This document shows positions 7,041 through 11,813 of a stretch of 21,358 nucleotides of DNA, piece after piece (the first letter of the stretch is position 1; each line of letters starts with the position of its first letter). A program made the translations under genes and the position numbers. Below the pieces are notes generated by a model. It saw nothing but the letters and a program-made list of their open reading frames with translations, ran no database searches and had not been told where the DNA came from. The DNA comes from UBA3700 sp964478025 (GTDB taxonomy: Bacteria; Bacillota; Clostridia; Christensenellales; UBA3700), in the NCBI GenBank assembly GCA_964478025.1, contig CAYZGK010000022.1, positions 1 to 21,358 of the forward strand, given 5' to 3'.

Positions 7041-7574
7041 ATGATAGATAAAAGTCAACCACAATGGTACGTTCTAAAGACACAATATGGTTATGAACAA
7101 ATTGCACAACAAGAAATCTTAAAGATGGCAGAAATTAACAAAATGCAAGATAGAATCTTTGATGTTGTTGTTCCAAGAGAAGTAGTTACTGTAGAAACAA
7201 AGAGCGGAAAGAAAAAAACAGTAGAAAAAAATAAATATCCTAATTATGCATTTATAAAAATGATATATACTAAGGATGTTTGGTTCATGGTAACACATTC
7301 AAGAGGAGTTATTAGTTTCATTGCGGATGTAGATAACAAACCACTTCCAATGTTCCCAGATGAAGTAAAGAAAGCACAACTTGAAGAAGTTAAGGTAGAA
7401 GATTTACATATTGCAAAAGGCGATACTGTAAATATTATTGCTGGTCCATTCAAAGATTGGACAGGCGAAGTTGTTGAGATTAACGAAGAGACTCAAACAG
7501 TTAAAGTTAACGTTCAAATTTTCGGACGTGCAACAGATATGTCTCTAGAGTTTTCTCAAGTTGAAAAAATTTAG
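7041..7574 (+). CDS. nusG: Transcription termination/antitermination factor NusG
   Basis: NusG binds the clamp of RNA polymerase, affects pausing and links transcription to translation. The 177-residue protein has the N-terminal NGN domain, opening with QWYVLKTQYGYEQIAQQEI; the block KYPNYAFIKMIYTKDVWFMVTHSRGVISFI corresponds to the conserved FPGYVLVxM...W region. After a linker rich in Lys and Glu comes the C-terminal KOW domain, about residues 123-177, with the core GDTVNIIAGPFKDWTGEVVEI. AGGAGGT at 7030-7036 precedes the ATG by 4 bases. The gene follows secE and is separated from rplK by 102 bases without a T-run terminator, so read-through into rplKA is likely. Confidence 0.97.
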   Translation: MIDKSQPQWYVLKTQYGYEQIAQQEILKMAEINKMQDRIFDVVVPREVVTVETKSGKKKTVEKNKYPNYAFIKMIYTKDVWFMVTHSRGVISFIADVDNKPLPMFPDEVKKAQLEEVKVEDLHIAKGDTVNIIAGPFKDWTGEVVEINEETQTVKVNVQIFGRATDMSLEFSQVEKI

Positions 7575-7578
7575 TTAA

Positions 7579-7639
7579 AAAGGGCTCAAATAAGGAAAAG
7601 AGCTTGGGAGAAATATAAAATTCTTTTTCATTATATTTC
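7579..7639 (+). promoter_or_regulatory. Two-hairpin leader upstream of rplK-rplA (candidate autoregulatory site)
   Basis: First hairpin: GGGCTC (about 7582-7587) with GAGCTT (about 7600-7605), two G-T pairs. Second hairpin: GAAATATAA at 7610-7618 with TTATATTTC at 7631-7639, a perfect 9-bp stem. TTGGGAG lies between the stems. No T-run follows, so neither is a terminator. In several bacteria L1 represses translation of rplK-rplA by binding a mimic of its 23S site upstream of rplK. This structure is in the right place, but the match to an L1 site is my inference. Confidence 0.4.
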
Positions 7640-7676
7640 GTTAGGCACCACGATTGTTATAGGGAGGTAAAAAACT

Positions 7677-8102
7677 ATGGCAAAGAAAGTTAAAGCAGTT
7701 GTTAAATTACAATTACCAGCAGGTAAAGCAACTCCAGGACCACCAGTAGGATCTTCATTAGGACCTCATGGTATTAATATTCCTGCATTCACAAAGGAAT
7801 TCAACGAAAAGACAAAGTCACAAGACGGATTCATTATTCCAGTAGTAATGACAATTTATGAAGATAAGAGCTTCACATTCGTTCTTAAGACTCCACCAGT
7901 AGCAGTACTTATCAAGAAGAAAGTTGGTATTGAATCTGGTTCAGGTAAACCTAATACAAATAAGGTTGCAACATTAACAAAGGCACAAGTTGAAGAAATT
8001 GCTAAGCAAAAAATGCAAGACTTAACAGCTGGAAGTTTAGAAGCAGCTATGAGTATGGTAGCAGGTACAGCTCGTTCAATGGGCGTTCTTGTAGAAGAGT
8101 AA
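7677..8102 (+). CDS. rplK: 50S ribosomal protein L11
   Basis: L11 binds the GTPase-associated region of 23S rRNA and, with L10 and L7/L12, forms the base of the stalk contacted by translation factors. The 141-residue length is standard. The N-terminal domain has VKLQLPAGKATPGPPVGSSLGPHGINI (about residues 9-35), with the proline-rich linker region where thiopeptide-resistance changes occur. The SS in PPVGSSLG replaces the commoner PA/PV, a mild divergence. The C-terminal RNA-binding domain contains the TKAQVEEIAKQKM block and ends with the conserved MVAGTARSMGV. AGGGAGG upstream (about 7661-7667) and ATG at 7677. It is 18 bases upstream of rplA and co-transcribed with it. Confidence 0.97.
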   Translation: MAKKVKAVVKLQLPAGKATPGPPVGSSLGPHGINIPAFTKEFNEKTKSQDGFIIPVVMTIYEDKSFTFVLKTPPVAVLIKKKVGIESGSGKPNTNKVATLTKAQVEEIAKQKMQDLTAGSLEAAMSMVAGTARSMGVLVEE

Positions 8103-8120
8103 TAAGTGGAGGTAGTAAAA

Positions 8121-8804
8121 ATGAAACAAAGTAAGAGATTTATTGAAGCTTCTAAGTTAGTAGATACTACTAAGGCTTATGAACCAGCAGAAGCTATGAA
8201 CGTATTAGTAAACACAGCAACAGCTAAGTTTGATGAAACAGTAGAATTACATGTTAAATTAGGTGTAGATTCACGTCACGCTGACCAACAAGTTAGAGGT
8301 GTAGTAGTTCTTCCTAATGGTACAGGTAAAACAAAGAAAGTATTAGTATTAACAAAGGGTGTAAAGGCTGATGAAGCTACAGCAGCAGGTGCTGACTTTG
8401 TTGGTGCTGATGAATACATCAGCAAAATCTTAACAGAAGGATGGCTTGGGTTTGATGTCTGCGTTGCTACACCAGATATGATGGGCCAAGTTGGTAAGAT
8501 TGCTAGAATCTTAGGACCTAAAGGTTTAATGCCAAATCCTAAGTCTGGTACAGTTACAATGGATGTTAAGAAAGCTATTTCTGAAATCAAAGCAGGTAAA
8601 GTTGAATATAGATTAGATAAGACTAATATTATTCACGTTGCAATTGGTAAGAAGTCTTTCGGTGCTGAAAAGTTAACAGAAAACTTCAACACAATTTATG
8701 ATGCAATCTTAAAAGCTAAGCCAGCAAGTGCTAAGGGACAATATGTAAAGAGCGTTTCTATCTCTTCAACAATGGGTCCTGGAATCAAAATTCTTGCAAA
8801 ATAG
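8121..8804 (+). CDS. rplA: 50S ribosomal protein L1
   Basis: L1 forms the mobile stalk by the E site and in many bacteria represses its own operon. The product is 227 residues from ATG 8121. I chose this start because TGGAGGT at 8107-8113 is correctly spaced for it; the in-frame GTG at 8106 overlaps that ribosome binding site and would add five residues. Recognition comes from the N-terminal RFIEASKLVD segment, the domain II stretch EYISKILTEGWLGFDVCVATPDMM, the family signature ILGPKGLMPNPKSGTVT, and the C-terminal SVSISSTMGPGIKI. Length and motifs are normal. The gene ends 10 bases before the palindrome and promoter that open the separate rplJ-rplL unit, with no terminator between. Confidence 0.97.
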   Translation: MKQSKRFIEASKLVDTTKAYEPAEAMNVLVNTATAKFDETVELHVKLGVDSRHADQQVRGVVVLPNGTGKTKKVLVLTKGVKADEATAAGADFVGADEYISKILTEGWLGFDVCVATPDMMGQVGKIARILGPKGLMPNPKSGTVTMDVKKAISEIKAGKVEYRLDKTNIIHVAIGKKSFGAEKLTENFNTIYDAILKAKPASAKGQYVKSVSISSTMGPGIKILAK

Positions 8805-8814
8805 TAAGTTATAG

Positions 8815-8830
8815 GTCAAATTAATTTGAC
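8815..8830. repeat. 16-bp perfect palindrome overlapping the rplJ -35 box
   Basis: GTCAAATTAATTTGAC reads the same on both strands. Its right end contains the first five bases of the -35 hexamer TTGACA (8826-8831). It could be a protein operator or simply contribute the -35 on both strands; there is no T-run, so it is not a terminator. Confidence 0.6.
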
Positions 8831-8855
8831 ACTAAACGAAAACTTATATTATTAT
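8826..8855 (+). promoter_or_regulatory. Promoter of rplJ-rplL
   Basis: TTGACA at 8826-8831 and TATTAT at 8850-8855, spacer 18. The predicted start, near 8862, coincides with the 5' boundary of the L10 leader. Confidence 0.75.
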
Positions 8856-8863
8856 TAATATAC

Positions 8864-8988
8864 AATTAATCTTGCCAAAGACAGCAAGTGCTTGAAAAAG
8901 CTTAATTTCTTGCCGAGGAAGATAAAGATAATTATAATTATGTTTATTTATCCCTCTATGTCTTATGGCAAAGAGGGATGATTTTTTA
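8864..8988 (+). ncRNA. Ribosomal protein L10 leader (attenuator)
   Basis: The leader matches the L10-leader pattern that Firmicutes place before rplJ: CTTGCCAAAGACAGCAAG at 8871-8888, then a hairpin GCAAG...CTTGC, CCGAGG, and a final terminator. The terminator stem pairs ATCCCTCT (8950-8957) with AGAGGGAT (8972-8979), followed by a T-run at 8982-8987. A competing fold is visible: GCC (8874-8876) and AAGACA (8878-8883) can pair with GGC (8967-8969) and TGTCTT (8959-8964), which lie in the loop of the terminator. In the known model, L10(L12)4 binding to the leader stabilises the 5' hairpins, freeing the terminator when the stalk proteins are in excess. Pairings were read by eye. Confidence 0.88.
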
Positions 8989-9001
8989 TAGGAGGTATAG
9001 A

Positions 9002-9490
9002 ATGTCTGAAGCAAAAGAATTAAGAGCTAAGCAAATCGAAGAGATTAAGGAAAAGATCCAAAAATCTAACGGCATTATTCTTGTTTCTTACAAGGGAACT
9101 AAAGTTTCTGACGATGTAGCTCTACGTGCTAAATTAAGAGAAGTAAACGTAGATTACAAAGTTTTAAAGAACAGATTAGTTAATAAGGCTTTAGAAGAAT
9201 TAGGCATCAACGGATTCTCAAAAGATTTGGAAGAGCCAACAGCAGTTGCTTTTGCAAATGGTGAAATTACCGCTGCAGCTAAGGTATTTAAAGATACTAT
9301 GGCAACAGTTACAACTTTATCATTCAAGAGCGGCTTATTAGATAATGCTTATATTGATGCAAAGACAGTTGAAGCACTAGCTTCTATTCCATCAAAAGAA
9401 GTACTTATCGCACAATTACTTGGTATGTTACAAAGCCCAATCAGTGGCTTAGCAAGAGCATTACAACAAGTAGCAGAAAAGAAAGCGTAA
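9002..9490 (+). CDS. rplJ: 50S ribosomal protein L10
   Basis: L10 anchors the L7/L12 dimers to 23S rRNA and represses its own operon. From ATG 9002 the product is 162 residues and starts SEAKELRAKQIEEIKEKI. I reject the in-frame ATG at 8978 because it lies in the attenuator stem; GGAGGT at 8991-8996 serves 9002. The conserved N-terminal globular part includes GIILVSYKGTKV, the LREVNVDYKVLKNRLVNKAL segment and the EEPTAVAF block. The C-terminal helix that binds L7/L12 (about residues 136-162) ends LARALQQVAEKKA. rplL follows after 44 bases in the same transcript. Confidence 0.97.
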   Translation: MSEAKELRAKQIEEIKEKIQKSNGIILVSYKGTKVSDDVALRAKLREVNVDYKVLKNRLVNKALEELGINGFSKDLEEPTAVAFANGEITAAAKVFKDTMATVTTLSFKSGLLDNAYIDAKTVEALASIPSKEVLIAQLLGMLQSPISGLARALQQVAEKKA

Positions 9491-9534
9491 TAGCTTAAAA
9501 AAAATTATTATTAGAAATTAAAGGAGATATAAAA

Positions 9535-9909
9535 ATGGATATCGCAAAGTTAATCGAAGAAATTAAAGGTATGACAGTATTAGAACTTAACGATTTAGTT
9601 AAGGCAATTGAAACAGAATTTGGTGTTAGCGCTGCAGCTATGGCAGTTGCTGCTCCTCAAGGTGGCGCAGGTGCTGCTGCTCCTCAAGCTGAAGAGAAGT
9701 CAGAATTTGACGTAGTATTAAAGGAAATCGGAGCTAACAAGATGGCAGTTATCAAGGCAGTTAACGCTGCTACAGGTGAAGGTTTAATCAAAGCTAAGGC
9801 TATGGTTGAAGGTGCTCCATCTACAATTAAGACAGCTATGCCTAAGGCTGATGCTGAAGCTTTAAAGAAGACATTAGAAGAAGCTGGCGCAACAGTTGAA
9901 TTAAAATAG
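9535..9909 (+). CDS. rplL: 50S ribosomal protein L7/L12
   Basis: L7/L12 is the multicopy stalk protein that recruits and stimulates translational GTPases. The 124-residue product has the N-terminal dimerisation and L10-binding helices (1-32), an Ala/Gly/Pro/Gln-rich hinge (about 35-52), and the C-terminal factor-binding domain beginning EKSEFDVVL. In that domain the usual GLKEAKxLVE helix reads GLIKAKAMVEGAP, and the end is EEAGATVELK. AAGGAG at about 9522-9527 precedes the ATG. It is the last gene of the rplJL unit; a strong terminator follows. rpoB, which commonly follows rplL, is not there. Confidence 0.97.
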   Translation: MDIAKLIEEIKGMTVLELNDLVKAIETEFGVSAAAMAVAAPQGGAGAAAPQAEEKSEFDVVLKEIGANKMAVIKAVNAATGEGLIKAKAMVEGAPSTIKTAMPKADAEALKKTLEEAGATVELK

Positions 9910-9947
9910 TTAATTAAAATTATAAAAAATTATTCCTAAAAGGAAGG

Positions 9948-9981
9948 AATGCAGTGGAAATCTCCATTGCATTTTTTCTTT
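9948..9981 (+). terminator. Rho-independent terminator after rplL
   Basis: AATGCAGTGGA at 9948-9958 pairs with TCCATTGCATT at 9963-9973 (one G-T) around AATC, followed by T4-C-T4. Its 3' arm contains the -35 box of the next promoter. Confidence 0.93.
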
Positions 9982-9995
9982 TATTTTAGTAATAT
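9967..9995 (+). promoter_or_regulatory. Promoter of the NifX-like gene, embedded in the rplL terminator
   Basis: TTGCAT at 9967-9972 lies in the 3' arm of the terminator stem; TAATAT at 9990-9995 follows after 17 bases. The predicted start is near 10002, 15 bases upstream of the ATG at 10017. Confidence 0.5.
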
Positions 9996-10016
9996 AAATA
10001 TGTTTGAGAGGTGTTT

Positions 10017-10412
10017 ATGATTATTGCTATACCATATAGTCATGGCCAAATAGATCCACATTTTGGACATGCTAAACAATTTAAATTTTATTTAGTGGAA
10101 GATAATAAGATAACTTTTGTTAGAGTTTTAGATTCTAATTGCGAAGGACATGCAGCAATTTCATCATTTTTAAAACAATGCCAGGTAGATACTGTAATTA
10201 TAACTAATATTGGAGCTGGTGCTAAAAGAGCATTAGAACTTGCTCATATAGACATTTATAATAGCGAGAATGATAATTGTGATGAATCTGTTCTTGAGCT
10301 AATTAAAGGCAATTTAAAGCTTTTAGAAGAGTCAAATTGTGATTGTCATGAAGATGGCCATAATTGTGGTAATTGTGGCGAGAATGGCGGTTGCGGAGGC
10401 TGTTGCCACTAA
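10017..10412 (+). CDS. NifX/NifB-C-like Fe-Mo cluster-binding domain protein with Cys-rich tail
   Basis: The 131-residue protein belongs to the dinitrogenase iron-molybdenum cofactor biosynthesis superfamily (NifX, NafY, NifB C-terminal domain). It starts MIIAIPYSHGQIDPHFGHAKQF, the typical N-terminal strand and GxxxxHFGxA motif. It has EGHAAISSFLKQCQVDTVIITNIGAGAKRAL where the family usually reads HGxxxxxLxxxxVDxVIxxxIGxxA. The last 28 residues (104-131) hold seven Cys and three His among Gly/Asn, a likely metal or Fe-S site. Stand-alone members of this family are common in anaerobes lacking nitrogenase and are of unsettled function. ATG 10017 is preferred over GTG 10011 because GAGAGG at 10006-10011 is its ribosome binding site. 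No nif genes are present nearby. The 3' end overlaps the convergent DUF4250 gene by 4 bases. Confidence 0.85.
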   Translation: MIIAIPYSHGQIDPHFGHAKQFKFYLVEDNKITFVRVLDSNCEGHAAISSFLKQCQVDTVIITNIGAGAKRALELAHIDIYNSENDNCDESVLELIKGNLKLLEESNCDCHEDGHNCGNCGENGGCGGCCH

Positions 10413-10582
10413 ACAAATTGGTTTAGTTTTTCATCATAACTATAATTTATAGATTTTAGTTTTTCTATAATTTCTGTTTTAGATACATCTAAATCTTCAC
10501 AAAGTAAATCAAGGGATGAGTATTCATCTCTTAATTTTAAATTTATATAACTTAATAACATAACTGGGTCTTGTGGTATCAT
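10409..10582 (-). CDS. DUF4250 family small protein
   Basis: A 57-residue gene on the minus strand. The product begins MIPQDPVMLLSYINLKLRDEYSSLDLLCEDL and ends with INYSYDEKLNQFV. This matches the pattern I know for DUF4250, short proteins of Clostridia and relatives with a start like M(I/L)P(K/Q)DPVMLLS, RDxYSSLxxLC and a final YDExxNQFV. The predicted fold is two or three helices without a membrane segment. No biochemical role is established. The upstream ribosome binding site is modest (GAAG/GGAAG-like bases within 25 bases of the ATG). The stop codon overlaps the end of the convergent NifX-like gene by 4 bases, so the two transcripts would be antisense at their 3' ends. Similarity was recognised by eye. 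Confidence 0.85.
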   Translation of the reverse strand: MIPQDPVMLLSYINLKLRDEYSSLDLLCEDLDVSKTEIIEKLKSINYSYDEKLNQFV

Positions 10583-10634
10583 ATTTTCACTTCTTCACTT
10601 CCAAAAAAGATTTTACTATTAAAAAATAAAAAAA

Positions 10635-10652
10635 TCCACAATATATTGTGGA
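10635..10652 (-). terminator. 18-bp palindrome with a T-run on the minus strand
   Basis: TCCACAATATATTGTGGA is a perfect palindrome. On the minus strand it is followed by seven T, an A and six more T, which is the form of an intrinsic terminator for leftward transcription. No leftward gene is seen to its right, so it could instead be an operator between the divergent DUF4250 and zinc-ribbon genes. Confidence 0.45.
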
Positions 10653-10683
10653 AAACCTGATAGTGGAGAAAAATTTCACTTTT

Positions 10684-10724
10684 TACCAAAATTTGAAAAA
10701 AATTGAAAATTTTAAAATTTGGTA
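10684..10724. repeat. Inverted repeat just upstream of a -35 box
   Basis: TACCAAA at 10684-10690 pairs with TTTGGTA at 10718-10724, with three more pairs after one A-A mismatch. The right arm abuts the TTGACA at 10725. The spacing and position suit an operator or looped regulatory site for the downstream promoter. Confidence 0.5.
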
Positions 10725-10754
10725 TTGACACTAACCACCACCACCACGCATAAT
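10725..10754 (+). promoter_or_regulatory. Promoter of the zinc-ribbon membrane protein gene
   Basis: TTGACA at 10725-10730 and CATAAT at 10749-10754, spacer 18. The spacer carries four tandem CCA triplets, unusually GC-rich for this window. The predicted start is near 10761. A second site, AAGGAG at 10761-10766, precedes a six-codon frame (ATG 10778 to TAA 10798) which may be a leader peptide or chance. Confidence 0.6.
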
Positions 10755-10824
10755 TATTTTAAGGAGTTTTGAACAAAATGTGCCAAATATTTTGTTAATA
10801 ATTTACGTAAAGGGGTGGAAAACT

Positions 10825-11208
10825 ATGAAATACAAATCAAAATGTCCAGAGTGTGGAAATGAAATTTTATTTACTGAACATGATAAATTTGTTAAATGTC
10901 CAGAATGTGATTTTAAGCAAAAGAATCCAAAGTATGAAGAGGAAAGCTTTATAGACAAGGAATTTGAGCAATTAAGTAATGATAAGAAAATTATTTATGT
11001 TGTAAAAGAAAAAGAGCCACAAGATGTAGGAAGTTTTGGCCTTGGCTTTTGTTTAAGCTTTTTCTTTGGAATTATTGGTTTAATAATTGGATTGTTTGGA
11101 AAGGAAAAAACTAGAAAAGGAGCGGGAATAGGATTTCTTATAAATATTATAATAGCATTCCTACTTGTTATACTATATGCTTGTATAGGTGTTTATGCTT
11201 CTAGTTAA
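10825..11208 (+). CDS. Zinc-ribbon protein with two membrane helices, function unknown
   Basis: From ATG 10825 the product is 127 residues. The N-terminus is a zinc ribbon with two CPEC knuckles (C7/C10 and C25/C28). A charged linker follows (about 35-65), then a hydrophobic glycine-rich segment (about 69-88), a short basic loop (KEKTRKGAG, 90-98) and a second hydrophobic segment (about 99-124). The basic loop suggests it faces the cytoplasm, placing both termini outside or giving a hairpin topology; this is inference. I recognise no named family. A GTG at 10780 in the same frame would add 15 residues; I prefer 10825 because AAGGGGTGG at 10810-10818 is well placed for it. It is a single-gene unit. 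I see no clear terminator in the 89 bases before rplI, which has its own promoter. Confidence 0.8.
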   Translation: MKYKSKCPECGNEILFTEHDKFVKCPECDFKQKNPKYEEESFIDKEFEQLSNDKKIIYVVKEKEPQDVGSFGLGFCLSFFFGIIGLIIGLFGKEKTRKGAGIGFLINIIIAFLLVILYACIGVYASS

Positions 11209-11251
11209 TTTTATTAGTGCAATTTGCTGTCTTTAGATTTTGTTAGAAACA

Positions 11252-11280
11252 TTGAAAGATGTGGAGTTATGTGCTAATAT
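11252..11280 (+). promoter_or_regulatory. rplI promoter (extended -10)
   Basis: TTGAAA at 11252-11257 and TAATAT at 11275-11280, spacer 17, with a TG at 11272-11273 making an extended -10. The predicted start is near 11287, only about 11 bases before the ATG and within the ribosome binding site, so the leader would be very short. Confidence 0.6.
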
Positions 11281-11297
11281 ACTAGCGAGGTGAGAAT

Positions 11298-11738
11298 ATG
11301 AAAGTATTATTATTACAAGATGTAAAAGCACAAGGTAAAAAAGGCGAGATAATAGAAGTAAATGATGGTTATGCTAGAAACTTTTTAATTAAAAAAGGTT
11401 TAGCAAAAGAAGCTACAGCTAACGTCGTAAATGAGACAAATCAAAAAAATGCAGCAGAGGCTAAAAAGAGAGCAGAGGAACTTGCTCAAGCAAAAGAGAT
11501 AGCTAATAAGTTAGATAAACAAACAATTTCTATTACTGTAAAAACAGGAGAAAATGGTAGATTATTTGGTGCAGTAACAGGAAAGGAAATTTCCGATGAA
11601 CTTGCAAAATTAGGATATAATATTGATAAGAAAAAATTAGTAATAAAAGATACTATTAAATCTATTGGTGTTTACGGAGTAGAAGTTAAAATTTATGCAG
11701 GAGTTTCATTTACTATAAATGTAAATGTAAAAGCATAA
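11298..11738 (+). CDS. rplI: 50S ribosomal protein L9
   Basis: L9 binds 23S rRNA near the L1 stalk and helps limit frameshifting and ribosome collisions. The 146-residue product is normal in length. The N-terminal RNA-binding domain reads MKVLLLQDVKAQGKKGEIIEVNDGYARNFLIKKGLA, matching the family signature. The long connecting helix is Ala/Lys/Glu-rich (about 40-75). The C-terminal domain contains GRLFGAVTGKEI and ends with GVSFTINVNVKA. GCGAGGTGAG before the ATG acts as ribosome binding site. It is monocistronic here, not followed by dnaB as in many Firmicutes. A bidirectional terminator separates it from the convergent lipoprotein gene. Confidence 0.96.
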   Translation: MKVLLLQDVKAQGKKGEIIEVNDGYARNFLIKKGLAKEATANVVNETNQKNAAEAKKRAEELAQAKEIANKLDKQTISITVKTGENGRLFGAVTGKEISDELAKLGYNIDKKKLVIKDTIKSIGVYGVEVKIYAGVSFTINVNVKA

Positions 11739-11759
11739 AAAATTAAAAATTTAGATATT

Positions 11760-11789
11760 AAAAAACTTCAGCGATTGCTGAAGTTTTTT
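11760..11789. terminator. Bidirectional terminator between rplI and the lipoprotein gene
   Basis: AAAAACTTCAGC at 11761-11772 pairs with GCTGAAGTTTTT at 11777-11788 around GATT. The T-run exists on both strands, so it can end both convergent transcripts. Confidence 0.93.
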
Positions 11790-11813
11790 GCTTTTATTTA
11801 TAAGATATTTATT

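Noticed and set aside
8106..8120. GTG 8106 as the rplA start
   Set aside because: The GTG overlaps the GGAGG that serves ATG 8121, and the added residues are not typical of L1.
8978..9001. Earlier ATG for rplJ at 8978
   Set aside because: It lies in the attenuator stem with no ribosome binding site and adds eight residues not seen in L10; ATG 9002 follows GGAGGT.
10780..10824. GTG 10780 as start of the zinc-ribbon protein
   Set aside because: It would put a hydrophobic extension before a zinc ribbon, while AAGGGGTGG is well placed for ATG 10825. Not fully excluded because AAGGAG at 10761-10766 is 13 bases upstream.
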